Of a stretch of 64,000 nt of DNA, positions 25,092 through 35,126 are shown piece by piece. The stretch is taken from positions 310,001 through 374,000 of the forward strand of contig NZ_FNGS01000001.1 of assembly GCF_900103285.1 (NCBI RefSeq), given 5' to 3'. Position 1 is the first letter of the stretch, and every line of letters starts with the position of its first letter. Origin of the DNA: Siphonobacter aquaeclarae. Its GTDB lineage: Bacteria > Bacteroidota > Bacteroidia > Cytophagales > Spirosomataceae. The position numbers and the translations under genes are program-made. A model generated the notes under the pieces. The model saw nothing but the letters and a program-made list of their open reading frames with translations. It had not been told where the DNA came from and ran no database searches.

Positions 25092-25712
25092 ATGAAAAAG
25101 GTATTTGTCATTAACGGCGGGCAGCACTTTGCCCACTCTGGCGGAAAGTTCAACCACTCCCTCACGGAATGGACGGCTGACTACCTCCGCCAGCTTCCTG
25201 ATGTGGAAGTAAAAGTTACCGATATCAACCATCCGTACGATTTGGCCGCGGAAGTAGAAAAATTCGTCTGGGCGGATGTCATCATCTACCATACGCCGGT
25301 CTGGTGGTTCCAGGTACCGAACGCGTTCAAGAAATACATCGACGAAGTATTCACGGAAGGCCATAACAAGGGTATCTACCACAGCGACGGTCGATCGCGC
25401 CAGAATCCGGCGATCAACTATGGCACGGGAGGTCAGCTCCACGGCCGGAAGTACATGCTGACGACCAGCTGGAACGCCCCTGAAACGGCATTCACGTTAC
25501 CCGGCGAATTTTTCCAGGAAAAAAGCGTGGATGACGGCGTCATGTTCGGATTCCACCGCATGAACGCATTCACCGGGATGGAACGGCTCCCGGGCTTTCA
25601 CTTTCATGATCTCGAAAAAAACGGGACCGAAGAACGCATCAACGGCTACCGCGACGCGTATCTTCACCACCTTGCCTCTTTGTTCCAAACTGAAGAACTT
25701 GTATGTCACTGA
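25092..25712 (+). CDS. mdaB: MdaB-like NAD(P)H quinone reductase
   Basis: A 206-residue flavodoxin-fold oxidoreductase of the MdaB (modulator of drug activity B) group. It has VFVINGGQHFAHSGGKFN at the FMN/FAD phosphate-binding site, the mid-chain YHTPVWWFQVPNAFKKYIDEVF and YMLTTSWNAPETAF, all typical of MdaB. MdaB enzymes are FAD proteins that reduce quinones by two electrons and so avoid semiquinone radicals. The gene overlaps the next one by 10 bases. That neighbour belongs to the YgiN-like family, and the same pair (mdaB-ygiN) is adjacent in E. coli. Confidence 0.9.
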   Translation: MKKVFVINGGQHFAHSGGKFNHSLTEWTADYLRQLPDVEVKVTDINHPYDLAAEVEKFVWADVIIYHTPVWWFQVPNAFKKYIDEVFTEGHNKGIYHSDGRSRQNPAINYGTGGQLHGRKYMLTTSWNAPETAFTLPGEFFQEKSVDDGVMFGFHRMNAFTGMERLPGFHFHDLEKNGTEERINGYRDAYLHHLASLFQTEELVCH

Positions 25713-25996
25713 GTATCACCGCTTTGTTTAAAGCCAAGCCCGGCGCGCTGCCGGAGCTCCGCAGCCACGTCGAAGAACTGGTCCGCCTGAGTCGTCAGGA
25801 AGCCGCCTGCCTCCGGTATGACCTTCACGAAAGCCGCACCGAAGAGCCTTTCCTGATTCTGTGGGAAGAATGGGCCGATCAGCCCGGTCTCGATTTTCAC
25901 AATCATCAGCCCTATCTCGATACCTTTCGGGAAAAGGCCGGCGGATTGCTGGCCGAGCCGGTGGTACTTTTCCACTCGTTTCCGACAGAAGGATAA
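25703..25996 (+). CDS. Antibiotic biosynthesis monooxygenase (ABM) domain protein, YgiN-like
   Basis: A 97-residue protein made of one ABM ferredoxin-like domain: ITALFKAKPGALPELRSHV, then EEPFLILWEEWADQ and FHNHQPYLDTF. Such proteins act as cofactor-free quinol monooxygenases. The overlap with mdaB suggests the two catalyse linked quinone/quinol steps. A strong terminator follows. Confidence 0.88.
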   Translation: MSLSITALFKAKPGALPELRSHVEELVRLSRQEAACLRYDLHESRTEEPFLILWEEWADQPGLDFHNHQPYLDTFREKAGGLLAEPVVLFHSFPTEG

Positions 25997-25998
25997 GA

Positions 25999-26026
25999 AA
26001 AAAGCAGGCTTTCGGGCCTGCTTTTT
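25999..26026. terminator. Bidirectional terminator
   Basis: An 11-bp stem, AAAAAGCAGGC and GCCTGCTTTTT, with a 6-base loop lies between the ABM gene stop and the convergent SDR gene stop. Confidence 0.88.
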
Positions 26027-26030
26027 GTTT

Positions 26031-26747
26031 TCAGGGATTGGTGGACCAGAGCCCCGCTTCTTTCACGAATACCCGCCGGTTGAGCTTTAGCTGGGAGACA
26101 ATCAGTTCGGCAAGATCTTCGGGTTGCATGACTTTTTCCGGATTGCCGTCGGTTAGTTTCAGTTCAATCGCCAGATCAGTCGCTACCGTGCTGGGCGCCA
26201 GTGCGGTAACGCGGATATTGTGTTTCCGTACTTCCTGCATGAGTGACTCGCTCAGGCCCATAACCGCAAATTTCGAGGCACTGTAAGCGCTCGTAACGGC
26301 AGCGCCGCGTTGCCCGGCAGACGAGGAAATATTGATGATATCGCCGTACTGCTGCTCAATCATTCCCGGAAGAACGGCGCGGGTGGCGTAATACACGCCC
26401 AGCAGGTTGACACGGATGATTCGTTCCCATACTTCCGGAGAAAGCTCCAGGAACTTTCCGAACGACGCGATACCTGCGTTGTTGATGAGAATATCAATCG
26501 GTCCGAGCTGATTTTTAGCTTCTTCGACGGCCTTTTCGACAGAGAGGCGGTCGGCAATATCTGCTGTGACAACAGCCGCTTTGACACCAAGGGCGGTGAT
26601 TTCGGCGGCGACTTCCAGCAAGTCTTTCTCCGTCCGTGCGAGAAGTGCGACAGATACCCCTTCTGCAGCGAGAGCGAGGGAAATCGCCCGGCCGATGCCT
26701 TTGCCCGCGCCCGTAACGAGGGCGGTTTTTCCTGCTAATGATTCCAT
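26031..26747 (-). CDS. Short-chain dehydrogenase/reductase (FabG-like)
   Basis: A 238-residue classical SDR. The cofactor-binding motif is TGAGKGIG (residues 12-19), the structural motif is NNAG (about 89-92), and the catalytic set is a serine in NISSSAG with Tyr155 and Lys159 (YSASK). The start at 26747 ([13 protein letters not shown]) gives standard length; the open frame upstream lacks similarity and overlaps the AraC gene. FabG-like members reduce 3-oxoacyl groups or other ketones, and the substrate is not fixed here. Confidence 0.92.
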   Translation of the reverse strand: MESLAGKTALVTGAGKGIGRAISLALAAEGVSVALLARTEKDLLEVAAEITALGVKAAVVTADIADRLSVEKAVEEAKNQLGPIDILINNAGIASFGKFLELSPEVWERIIRVNLLGVYYATRAVLPGMIEQQYGDIINISSSAGQRGAAVTSAYSASKFAVMGLSESLMQEVRKHNIRVTALAPSTVATDLAIELKLTDGNPEKVMQPEDLAELIVSQLKLNRRVFVKEAGLWSTNP

Positions 26748-26826
26748 GTGATGCTGTGTTTGATCCGGCAGCGGGTCGGCTGTCTGCTGATGCGTGCGGA
26801 TTCCCTCAAAGGTAAGAAAACGGCCT

Positions 26827-27696
26827 TTAATCACACTGGCGGGCATATTCCCGCTGGTAAATGAGCGGACTACGCCCGGTCACGAGACGGAAGTACTTGT
26901 GAAAACAACTGAAGTTGTGAAAACCGCTTTCATAGCCTACTTCCTTGATGCTCAGGTTTTTCTCGATCAGTAGTTTGCAGGCATATCCGACGCGGACTTC
27001 GATCAGAAAGCGTGTATAGGTTTTTCCGGTTCGCGACCGGAAATAGCGGCAGAAGGAATTAGGCACCATTCCGGCGACGGATGCAATTTCTTCCAGCGGT
27101 ATTTTATCCTGGAAATGCCGGAAAATATGTGCGTAAATCAGGTTCATCCGTACCTCTTCAACAGGAGATACGGTGGCCGTGAAGCCCGGCGATGCCAGCT
27201 CGGCCCGTTCCTGCTCCGGAGCAGCAATGATGGCCGTGAGGCATTGCAGTAATCCGATCAGACGGGCGGGGCCTTCCGCTTGATGCGTCGCTTCCATCCA
27301 CTGCGCGACGCGCTCGCCGGTATCCCGGGTCAGAAGAAGACCGCGTCCGGCTGTTTCCATGAGTTGCCGGAGCCGGATATTCTCGGGAAGAGAAAGAAAA
27401 GCGTCGCCCCAGAAATCGGCCCGGAAATGGATAACCGTCGAGTAGGGCATGCCCGCGGGCAACTCTTCGTCGAAATGCCAGTAATGCGGGAGATTCGCGC
27501 CGACGAGGATGACGTCCCCGGCGCTGAACCGCTGAATGCTGTCGCCGATAAACTGCATACCCCTTCCCCGGTGAAAATGAATCAGCTCAAATTCCGGGTG
27601 ATAATGCCAGCGGTTGTTGATATTCGGCCTGTCCGTGCGATGTACCGTAAAGGAATGTGCCGGACCGGTCGGAATTTTAAGCAGTTCTGGTTTCAT
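26827..27696 (-). CDS. AraC-family transcriptional regulator (cupin sensor)
   Basis: A 289-residue regulator. The N-terminal cupin region contains [17 protein letters not shown] and [16 protein letters not shown], the pattern of sugar-responsive AraC proteins in Bacteroidota. The C-terminal DNA-binding domain contains [20 protein letters not shown] and [22 protein letters not shown]. It is divergent from the GH95/CE15 glycan operon, and such regulators often control adjacent glycosidase genes, so it may sense the released sugar. The SDR gene lies 79 bases downstream on the same strand. Confidence 0.9.
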   Translation of the reverse strand: MKPELLKIPTGPAHSFTVHRTDRPNINNRWHYHPEFELIHFHRGRGMQFIGDSIQRFSAGDVILVGANLPHYWHFDEELPAGMPYSTVIHFRADFWGDAFLSLPENIRLRQLMETAGRGLLLTRDTGERVAQWMEATHQAEGPARLIGLLQCLTAIIAAPEQERAELASPGFTATVSPVEEVRMNLIYAHIFRHFQDKIPLEEIASVAGMVPNSFCRYFRSRTGKTYTRFLIEVRVGYACKLLIEKNLSIKEVGYESGFHNFSCFHKYFRLVTGRSPLIYQREYARQCD

Positions 27697-27880
27697 TCAA
27701 ATGCATCCTTATTTCCGAAAAAGAAAGAACCGGGAACGTAAATACCTGTATCAAAGCTAAAAAAGAACAAATTTTAACGCGGAATCTTTCTATCTGAAAG
27801 AGTATCTTGCAAAAATAAGTGTCTTTTTAACACGAAAAGAAAACCCAGCATTCCGAACCTCCTCATACCTGTTTTCGCTG

Positions 27881-30316
27881 ATGAAAAAATTACTGCTTCT
27901 TTTTTGGGTGTGTACGCTCAGCGCTCACGCCCGTCAACCCCTGAAAGTATGGTTTCCGCGACCGGCAGGAGCGACCTGGACCGATGCGCTTCCTGTCGGA
28001 AACGGCCGCCTCGGAGCGATGGTTTACGGCAACCCCGGCCGCGAAATCATCAAACTCAACGAAGCGACGGTCTGGTCGGGCGGCCCGCACCGGAACGATA
28101 ACCCGGAGGCATTGGCCGCGCTGCCCGAAGTCCGCCGGCTGATCTTCGCAGGCAAGCAGAAAGAAGCGCAGGAACTGGCCGGGAAGAAAATCCAGCACCC
28201 GCGGGATCATGGCATGATGTACCAGCCCGTCGGCAACCTCTACCTCTCCTTTCCCGGACACGAAGACTATACAGACTACCGCCGGGAGCTGGACCTGGAA
28301 ACCGCGCTGGCAACGACCACCTACCTGCACAACGGCGTCCGCTATACCCGGCAAACCCTTGCTTCGGTTCCGGATCAGGTAGTCGCCATCCGGCTGACGG
28401 CCTCGAAGCCCGGAGCGCTGTCGTTCGCGGCGTCGATGAACAGCCCGCAACGCGCGCAGGCCGGTTCGCAGGGAAAAGACCGCATCGTTCTTTCGGGTAC
28501 TACCTCTGACCACGAAGGCGTAAAAGGGCAGATTCGCTTTCAGGCGATCTCCCGTGTGCTGGCTCAGGGTGGCTCGGTTACGACGACGGATACTTCTGTC
28601 GTCGTCAGCAATGCTACTTCTGCCACGATCCTCGTATCAATTGCTACGAATTTTGTGGATTATAAAACACTCACCGCCGATGCCGCCAAGCGGGCGGAAG
28701 CATACCTGGCGGCTGCGGCCGGTCGGTCGTATGACCAGATCCGTGCCCGGCATATGGCCGCCTATCAGCAGTATTTCAACCGGGTAACGCTCGATTTAGG
28801 GACTACTCCGGCGGCGGCGTTGCCGACCGACGAGCGGGTCCGGCAGTTTGCAGCAGGCGATGATCCGGGACTGGTAGCGTTGTATTTTCAATTTGGTCGC
28901 TACCTGCTGATTTCCAGTTCACAACCCGGTGGGCAGCCCGGTACCCTGCAAGGGTTGTGGAACGACCGGATGATGCCGCCGTGGGACAGCAAGTATACGA
29001 TCAACATCAACACGGAAATGAACTACTGGCCAGCGGAAATGACCAATCTGACTGAACTGCATGAACCCCTTGTCCGGATGGTGCAGGAGCTTTCGCAAAC
29101 AGGAAAGGAAACCGCCCGGGTAATGTATGGCGCCAAAGGGTGGGTCGCCCACCACAACACAGACCTGTTCCGGATTACCGGACCTGTGGACCCGATTTAC
29201 TGGGCGATGTGGCCGATGGGCGGCGCCTGGCTGAGCCAGCATTTGTGGGAAAAATACCTGTATTCGGGAGACAAAAAGTACCTCAAAACTGTGTATCCTG
29301 CCCTGAAAAGTGCCGCGGAGTTTTATACTGATTTTCTGGTGGAAGACCCGCGGAATCACTGGCTGGTGGTCTGCCCGGGTACTTCTCCTGAAAACGCTCC
29401 GAAAACCCGGCCGGGCGTTTCTTTTGATGCCGGCGTGACAATGGATAACCAGATCGTTTTCGACCTGCTTTCCAATGCGATCGACGCGGCGAATACCCTC
29501 GGTACCGACACGGAATTTGCTGCGAAACTCTCGGGTATCCGCGCCAAACTACCACCGATGCACATTGGAAAGCACCGCCAGCTGCAGGAATGGATCGAGG
29601 ACCTCGACGATCCCGAAGACAAGCACCGGCACGTTTCCCACCTGTTCGGGCTGTATCCAGGCCGCCAGATTTCCCCGTATCATACGCCGGAGCTGTTTCA
29701 GGCGGCCCGTACTTCGCTGGAATACCGGGGAGACGTCTCCACCGGCTGGTCGATGGGCTGGAAAGTAAACTTCTGGGCGCGGTTTCTGGATGGCAACCGG
29801 GCATATAAGCTGATTACTGACCAGCTTTCTCCCGTTGGAAAAGGAAGTGGCGGGGGTACTTACAACAACCTGTTTGACGCGCATCCTCCCTTTCAGATTG
29901 ACGGAAATTTCGGCTGTACGGCCGGTATCGCCGAAATGCTGATGCAGAGCCATGACGGCGCGGTGGCACTCCTGCCGGCATTGCCCGATCGCTGGCAGAG
30001 CGGCTCCGTTAACGGCCTCCGGGCGCGGGGCGGCTTTGAAGTGGTAGCGCTGGAATGGAAGAACGGAAAGATAGTGAAGGTGACGGTGCGGTCGACAGCC
30101 GGCGGGAACCTCCGCCTCCGTGTGCCGAATGAATTGAAAGGAACCGGACTGCAAACGGCCAAAGGGGAGAATACCAATGACTTGTACCGGATTCAACCGG
30201 TTGCGAGGCCCGTTATCTCGCCGGACGCCCGCCTGGAAGCAAAGCAACCGCGGGCTACCTTTCTGTACGACGTACCAACCCGACCGGGTCAGACCATTAC
30301 CCTGACTGCCGCATGA
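27881..30316 (+). CDS. Glycoside hydrolase family 95 (alpha-L-fucosidase type)
   Basis: An 811-residue enzyme with a signal peptide ([17 protein letters not shown]). GH95 proteins are inverting enzymes that release alpha-linked L-fucose, and some act on L-galactose. The N-terminal beta domain starts at [20 protein letters not shown]. The (alpha/alpha)6 catalytic domain contains [14 protein letters not shown] with Asn375 and Asn377, [18 protein letters not shown] with Glu570, and [11 protein letters not shown] with Asp674; these correspond by motif to the catalytic residues known for Bifidobacterium AfcA. The stop overlaps the start of the CE15 esterase gene by 4 bases. Together they suggest cleavage of a fucosylated or galactosylated plant glycan in the periplasm. 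Confidence 0.94.
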   Translation: MKKLLLLFWVCTLSAHARQPLKVWFPRPAGATWTDALPVGNGRLGAMVYGNPGREIIKLNEATVWSGGPHRNDNPEALAALPEVRRLIFAGKQKEAQELAGKKIQHPRDHGMMYQPVGNLYLSFPGHEDYTDYRRELDLETALATTTYLHNGVRYTRQTLASVPDQVVAIRLTASKPGALSFAASMNSPQRAQAGSQGKDRIVLSGTTSDHEGVKGQIRFQAISRVLAQGGSVTTTDTSVVVSNATSATILVSIATNFVDYKTLTADAAKRAEAYLAAAAGRSYDQIRARHMAAYQQYFNRVTLDLGTTPAAALPTDERVRQFAAGDDPGLVALYFQFGRYLLISSSQPGGQPGTLQGLWNDRMMPPWDSKYTININTEMNYWPAEMTNLTELHEPLVRMVQELSQTGKETARVMYGAKGWVAHHNTDLFRITGPVDPIYWAMWPMGGAWLSQHLWEKYLYSGDKKYLKTVYPALKSAAEFYTDFLVEDPRNHWLVVCPGTSPENAPKTRPGVSFDAGVTMDNQIVFDLLSNAIDAANTLGTDTEFAAKLSGIRAKLPPMHIGKHRQLQEWIEDLDDPEDKHRHVSHLFGLYPGRQISPYHTPELFQAARTSLEYRGDVSTGWSMGWKVNFWARFLDGNRAYKLITDQLSPVGKGSGGGTYNNLFDAHPPFQIDGNFGCTAGIAEMLMQSHDGAVALLPALPDRWQSGSVNGLRARGGFEVVALEWKNGKIVKVTVRSTAGGNLRLRVPNELKGTGLQTAKGENTNDLYRIQPVARPVISPDARLEAKQPRATFLYDVPTRPGQTITLTAA

Positions 30317-31524
30317 AACGGGTAGTCTTGATGTTGCTTTTTGCCTGCGCTTCCACCGTGAATGCGCAGCAGAAGCTTCTTGTAGCCGGCGACGGAAGCC
30401 CGATCCGAACCAAAGCCCAATGGCGCACGCACCGGCAGGAGCTTATCGAACAGTTTTCGGCAAACATGTACGGCCATTCACCCGCGAAGCCGGCGGGCCT
30501 GTCGTTTCGCGTGGTTGAATCCGACCCGAAAGCCCTGAACGGCCTGGCCACGCGCAAGCAGGTGAGGATTTCCCTGTCGGCAGAGGGGCCGTCGTTCGAA
30601 GCGCTCCTCTACATTCCCAATGCCCGGCGCAAACCGGCGCCGGCGATTCTCGGTCTCAACTTTTCCGGAAATCACGCGATTCATACAGATCCCGGTATTC
30701 ACTTGACAACCAGCTATGTAGAATCGTCGCGCAGTAATCCGTGTACGGTGGATCACCGGGCGACGGACGCGTGTCGGGGTACGAATGCCAGCCAATGGCC
30801 GGTAGAGCAACTGTTGCAACGGGGATATGCGTTGGTCACGGCTTATCGGGAGGATATTGCGTCGGATGTTCGGACTACGGGGTTTCAGACGGGCATTCAC
30901 CCCTTTTTCCCGGACTACCAAAACAGACCGGATAATTTCGGGACGATAGCCGCCTGGGCCTGGGCACTCAGCCGGATTCAGGATTACCTCGAAACAGATA
31001 AAGACATAGACAGCCGGCGCGTAGCTGTTTTCGGCTTTTCGCGATTGGGAAAGGCTGCGTTGTGGGCGGGCGCAACAGATGAGCGGTTTGCCGCTGTCAT
31101 CAGCAACGAGTCGGGAGCCGGCGGGGCCAAGCTTTTTCACCGGGGAAGGGGCGAAAATATCCGTCGCCTGTGTACTGTTTTTCCGCACTGGTTTTGCCGG
31201 AATTTCCACCAGTACATGGACCAGGATACGGTGCTTCCATTTGATCAGCATCAGGTAATTGCCCTGATTGCACCGCGACCGGTTTACGTAGCGAGTGCCG
31301 TGGAGGATACCAATTCAGATCCCGAAGGAGAGTTTCAATCGGCACTGCTGGCGGGAGAAGCCTATGCCTTTTTGGGGAAGAAAGGACTGCCGGTCAGCGA
31401 GCGACCGCCGCTGGATCAGTCGGTACAGGCGCAGATTGGGTACCATATCCGGTCCGGCGGGCATAACGTCACCGCGTTCGACTGGGAGCAGTATCTCCGG
31501 TTTCTGGACCGGCATTTTAAATAG
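30313..31524 (+). CDS. CE15-type glucuronoyl esterase
   Basis: A 403-residue exported alpha/beta hydrolase (signal [18 protein letters not shown]). The nucleophile elbow [14 protein letters not shown] places the catalytic Ser at residue 243, followed by [12 protein letters not shown], typical of carbohydrate esterase family 15. The likely catalytic His is in [12 protein letters not shown] near the C-terminus. CE15 enzymes cut ester bonds between 4-O-methyl-glucuronic acid on xylan and lignin alcohols. The family also includes bacterial members with other substrates. Translational coupling with the GH95 gene implies action on the same polysaccharide. Confidence 0.88.
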   Translation: MKRVVLMLLFACASTVNAQQKLLVAGDGSPIRTKAQWRTHRQELIEQFSANMYGHSPAKPAGLSFRVVESDPKALNGLATRKQVRISLSAEGPSFEALLYIPNARRKPAPAILGLNFSGNHAIHTDPGIHLTTSYVESSRSNPCTVDHRATDACRGTNASQWPVEQLLQRGYALVTAYREDIASDVRTTGFQTGIHPFFPDYQNRPDNFGTIAAWAWALSRIQDYLETDKDIDSRRVAVFGFSRLGKAALWAGATDERFAAVISNESGAGGAKLFHRGRGENIRRLCTVFPHWFCRNFHQYMDQDTVLPFDQHQVIALIAPRPVYVASAVEDTNSDPEGEFQSALLAGEAYAFLGKKGLPVSERPPLDQSVQAQIGYHIRSGGHNVTAFDWEQYLRFLDRHFK

Positions 31525-31542
31525 CATGGGGCATGGGGCAGA

Positions 31543-31572
31543 GGGCATGGGGCGAACTACCACCCCATGCCC
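31543..31572. terminator. Hairpin between convergent genes
   Basis: A 10-bp perfect stem, GGGCATGGGG and CCCCATGCCC, with a 10-base loop is followed by TTTG. It is preceded by direct repeats of GCATGGGG from 31524. It separates the esterase and the minus-strand YceI gene. Confidence 0.65.
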
Positions 31573-31578
31573 TTTGCA

Positions 31579-32115
31579 TTACGCAACCTCCGCCAACTGA
31601 ATGTTAGCGATGAGCTTGATGTCTTCGCCGAGGGCGAGGCCGCCCGTTTCGGTGACGGCGTTGTAGGTCAGGCCGAATTCCTTCCGGTTGATTTTACCGG
31701 TTACTTCAAAACCGATTTTCGTGTTACCCCAGGCATCTTTCGCCGTTCCGCCGTACTCAGCGTCTACTTCTACCGACTTCGTTACGCCCTTGATGGTCAG
31801 ATCGCCAACAAGTTTGTAGAGGTCGCCTTTGACTTTCGTAAAGGAAGTAGACTTGAAAGTAATCTGCGGGTGGTTGGTCGTGTCGAAGAAATCACCGGCG
31901 CGGAGGTGCTCGTCGCGCTGGGATTGATTTGTATCGATGCTGTTGACATCAATCGTGAAATGAACTTCCGCGCCTTCGAGGCTACCGTCTTTGGAAACGG
32001 CGCCGCCGGAGAAGGAATTGAAAGCGCCGGTAACGGTGGAAATCACCAGGTGCTTAACCTTGAACTGAACTTCTGAGTGAAGGGGATCTACGCCCCATTG
32101 CGTTACGGTAGACAT
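31579..32115 (-). CDS. YceI family protein
   Basis: A 178-residue lipocalin-like protein of the YceI family, which binds isoprenoid-type lipids. It begins WGVDPLHSEVQFKVKHLVIST and contains FTIDVNSIDTNQSQRDEHLR and FFDTTNHPQITFKS, all core YceI motifs. No signal peptide is seen, so unlike E. coli YceI it is probably cytoplasmic. The TetR regulator gene 62 bases upstream on the same strand probably controls or is co-transcribed with it. Confidence 0.93.
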   Translation of the reverse strand: MSTVTQWGVDPLHSEVQFKVKHLVISTVTGAFNSFSGGAVSKDGSLEGAEVHFTIDVNSIDTNQSQRDEHLRAGDFFDTTNHPQITFKSTSFTKVKGDLYKLVGDLTIKGVTKSVEVDAEYGGTAKDAWGNTKIGFEVTGKINRKEFGLTYNAVTETGGLALGEDIKLIANIQLAEVA

Positions 32116-32177
32116 ACAATGAATCGGTTTTCAATCAGTGATACAAAAAATAACACTGTTAGGATATTGGTAAAAAA

Positions 32178-32774
32178 TTAATCGAAATTGCGGATAAAGC
32201 CTCCGATAGCGTCCTGGAGAACCAGACTGGAGGAAACATGCCCTTCTGTCGGACTCATCATTTTGATCGAAACGAGTCCGTGCAGAATGGACCAGTAGGA
32301 ATGAAACTTCAGAAACACATCCTGACCCGGTTGTGAACTGCCCGCGATGGCTTTTTCCAGCACAGACAGAAGAACATTGCTGAACAACTTGATTTCTTCG
32401 ACACGGTTCACCAGGTCGCAGGCCGGCATTCCAAGCCCAAACATCACCTGGTAGTGTTCACGGTGGCTGAAGGCGAAGGCCCAGTAGGCTTCTGCCATAT
32501 CCTGCAGCTGGCGGCGGGAATCATCGCTTAGCGTTTTTGCCGCCTTCATCTGCTGGCTCAATTGCAGGTATCCTTCCCGGGTAAACTCCAATAAAATCGC
32601 TTCCTTGTTTTCGAAGTGCGTGTAAATCACCGGAATACTGTATTCGATGGCCTCCGCAATCCGCCGGATCGACAACGCCTGCCAGCCTTCTTTCTCCACG
32701 ACATCCCAGGAGGCTTTCAGGATGCTGGTCCTGACCTCTTCCCGTTGTCGTAGTTTTCGTTCGGCGACGCCCAT
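32178..32774 (-). CDS. TetR/AcrR-family regulator with WHG-type C-terminal domain
   Basis: A 198-residue repressor. The N-terminal helix-turn-helix spans about residues 15-60 (LSIRRIAEAIEYSIPVIYTHFENKE). The C-terminal ligand domain contains YWAFAFSHREHYQVMFG and a helix with WSILHGLVSIK, the WHG-type signature. It sits upstream of yceI on the same strand, so it may repress that gene and itself. Confidence 0.9.
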   Translation of the reverse strand: MGVAERKLRQREEVRTSILKASWDVVEKEGWQALSIRRIAEAIEYSIPVIYTHFENKEAILLEFTREGYLQLSQQMKAAKTLSDDSRRQLQDMAEAYWAFAFSHREHYQVMFGLGMPACDLVNRVEEIKLFSNVLLSVLEKAIAGSSQPGQDVFLKFHSYWSILHGLVSIKMMSPTEGHVSSSLVLQDAIGGFIRNFD

Positions 32775-32994
32775 ATTCCGGAGTTCTGTTCGATTTTCTA
32801 ACGGTGTTAACTTTTTGCGTTTCCGGAAAGTTCACGCGTGTTGTTTTTTTGTAAAAAGAAGGACGGGCCTTCCGAAATGCGCGGTTGATACGCCTTTCCG
32901 GACCGTTAATGCAGCGATAGCAGCAATTCGTACCGGACTGTTTCCGGCAGCCGGACTTCCCTTGTACCTTTAATCAAATCGGGTGAACCACGGA

Positions 32995-34053
32995 ATGAAA
33001 GATTACGGGCATCTATTCAGGCAGCGGCAGGGCTTTTTCACCTGGGCCTTTTTCATGCTGGTACCTTGGCTCATTCCGTTGACAGGCTGGCTGTTTTGGG
33101 GGAAATCCTATTTTGCTACCGGAGAAAATTTCACGCAGGGAACGCTGATTATTGCTGTACTGGTGCTGGTTGGATGTCTGATTCCCAGAGTACTGGCGCA
33201 GCGGGTGATCCGGCTGTATCCGGAGCCGAGGCAGTCGATGCGCCGGGTAGGGCTGATGGCTGCCGGATTTGTCGCCTCGGGCGTGACATTCGCCTGGCTG
33301 GTGCTTCGGGTGTTTCATACCTTTCACCTGCTGGGTTTTAGCTACCAGCCGCGGACGGCACTGTGGGTACTCGTCACCATGACGGGTGTCAATATCGTGG
33401 CAGCGGGGTTGATTGAAATCGCGTACGCGTTCTGGCAATGGAAAACGACAGAGATGGAACGGCAGCAGCTCGATCAGCAGCGGCTGATGTCGCAGCTCGA
33501 CCACGTCAAACAACAGGTGAACCCCCATTTTCTCTTCAATAGCCTTAATTCACTCTCCGTGCTGATCGGAGAAGATACGACCCGGGCCGAGCAGTTTGTG
33601 GACGAAATGGCTACGGTTTACCGGTACCTGCTCCAGTCCGGCCCAAGGCAGGGATGGACAACCCTCGAAGCCGAGCTACAATTCACCAAAGCCTATTTCT
33701 ACCTCATCCATACACGATACGGGAAGGGAGTGGAACTTAGTATTACCGTACCGGCCGACCGGCACCTGCTGTTTCTGCCGCATCTCACCCTGCAAATACT
33801 CATCGACAACGCCTTGAAACACAATGTAGTATCAGTAGCGCGACCCCTGCGGATCGAAATCGGTATGGCAGACGAAGTCACCCTGCGCATCCGAAATAAC
33901 CTGCAGCGGAAATCCAGCGCACTCGATCCGGATGGCAACCGCCTCGACTCCCTGTGCGACCGGTACTTTCTCATGGGAAAAGGAATCGTCCGCATCAGCG
34001 TCGATCTCGACCATTACTCCGTAGAAATCCCCCTGCTAAGAGAAATATCATGA
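32995..34053 (+). CDS. LytS-like sensor histidine kinase (PF06580), first of two
   Basis: A 352-residue membrane kinase. About four hydrophobic segments lie within residues 15-145, followed by a short coiled coil and the phosphoacceptor helix VNPHFLFNSLNSLSVLI with His178. The ATP-binding domain has the N-box LQILIDNALKHN. The start at 32995 was chosen over an in-frame GTG at 32983. A TACCTTTA near 32965-32972 resembles a -7 box. The stop overlaps the next gene start by 4 bases (ATGA). No extracellular sensor domain is present, so the signal is probably sensed in the membrane. Confidence 0.9.
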   Translation: MKDYGHLFRQRQGFFTWAFFMLVPWLIPLTGWLFWGKSYFATGENFTQGTLIIAVLVLVGCLIPRVLAQRVIRLYPEPRQSMRRVGLMAAGFVASGVTFAWLVLRVFHTFHLLGFSYQPRTALWVLVTMTGVNIVAAGLIEIAYAFWQWKTTEMERQQLDQQRLMSQLDHVKQQVNPHFLFNSLNSLSVLIGEDTTRAEQFVDEMATVYRYLLQSGPRQGWTTLEAELQFTKAYFYLIHTRYGKGVELSITVPADRHLLFLPHLTLQILIDNALKHNVVSVARPLRIEIGMADEVTLRIRNNLQRKSSALDPDGNRLDSLCDRYFLMGKGIVRISVDLDHYSVEIPLLREIS

Positions 34054-35126
34054 AGTTTTTAGACATCACCCGACGAAAGCTGCACATGACCGTACGGGGC
34101 GGGTGGTCCTACCTCCTCCTTATTCCCTGGTTTGTGCCCATGGTCAGCTACCTGCTCATCGGGGAAAAGTATGTAACCGACGGGGTGGTTTTTGTGACGG
34201 GTACGCTGTTCGTCTGGTTTTTGTCGACCGTAGCTTTTGTCACGCACGACTGGGTAGCGGACGCGATAGCACGGCGGTTTCCGGGCCTCGGGCAAACATT
34301 CGTCCGGGCGGGCCTTACCGCTATTGCGTTCATAGCGCTGTCAGGGGTATTTCTGCTTTTCGATACCTGGCTGTTCATCCGTTTTCACCTCTTCGGCTCC
34401 CACCTGACGTATGACAACGTGATCTCGGTATACGGCTTTGATCTGATTGCTATTTTTCTGCTTGTGGGTATTTACGAAACGGCGTATTCCCTCGGCCAGT
34501 GGCAGCAGCATCAGGTGAATAAGGAACGCCTGAAACGGGAAAACCTCCAGGGGCAGCTCCAGGGACTGAAAAGCCAGGTAAACCCGCATTTTTTGTTCAA
34601 CAGCCTGAATTCGCTGTCGTCGCTCATTGCCGACGAGCCGGAGCGCGCCGAGCAATTTGTCGAAGAAATGGCCCGGGTATACCGGTACATGCTGCAGGCC
34701 AACCGGGTATCGCCGGATCAGGATGACGAACTGACGACGCTCGAACTCGAGCTGCTTTTTATGGATTCCTATTTTCATTTGCTTAAAACGCGGTACGGCG
34801 CCGGCATTTACCTGGATACGAACGTCCCCGAACCCCTCCGCCAGCACCGGCTGCCTCCCTTAACACTTCAGCTCCTGGTCGAAAATGCCGTCAAGCACAA
34901 CGTCATTCTGCCGACGCGCCCGCTGCAGATCGAGATTTTCGCGACCGGAGAAGGCAACCTCGTCGTCCGGAATAACCTCCAGCGCAAAGCCACCCGCCCC
35001 GGAGATTCTACCCGCGTAGGCCTCGCCAATATTCAGGCCAAGTACCAGCTCATTCATACTCGGGAACCGGTGATCGAAACCGGCCCCGATTATTTCACCG
35101 TCATTTTACCCTTACTTAGCCGATGA
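34050..35126 (+). CDS. LytS-like sensor histidine kinase (PF06580), second of two
   Basis: A 358-residue paralogue of the previous kinase with the same layout: four membrane segments within about residues 18-145, a coiled coil, the phosphoacceptor helix VNPHFLFNSLNSLSSLI with His180, and the N-box LQLLVENAVKHN. A longer open frame exists upstream, but the ATG at 34050 overlaps the preceding stop in the ATGA arrangement and gives alignment with the first kinase. The stop also overlaps the regulator start by 4 bases. The two kinases probably arose by tandem duplication and may form a heterodimer. Confidence 0.92.
   Translation: MKFLDITRRKLHMTVRGGWSYLLLIPWFVPMVSYLLIGEKYVTDGVVFVTGTLFVWFLSTVAFVTHDWVADAIARRFPGLGQTFVRAGLTAIAFIALSGVFLLFDTWLFIRFHLFGSHLTYDNVISVYGFDLIAIFLLVGIYETAYSLGQWQQHQVNKERLKRENLQGQLQGLKSQVNPHFLFNSLNSLSSLIADEPERAEQFVEEMARVYRYMLQANRVSPDQDDELTTLELELLFMDSYFHLLKTRYGAGIYLDTNVPEPLRQHRLPPLTLQLLVENAVKHNVILPTRPLQIEIFATGEGNLVVRNNLQRKATRPGDSTRVGLANIQAKYQLIHTREPVIETGPDYFTVILPLLSR

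Noticed and set aside
31524-31553. GCATGGGG direct repeats as a microsatellite or phase-variable tract
   Set aside because: Only about three imperfect units are present after a stop codon, and they are better explained as part of the terminator hairpin arms.
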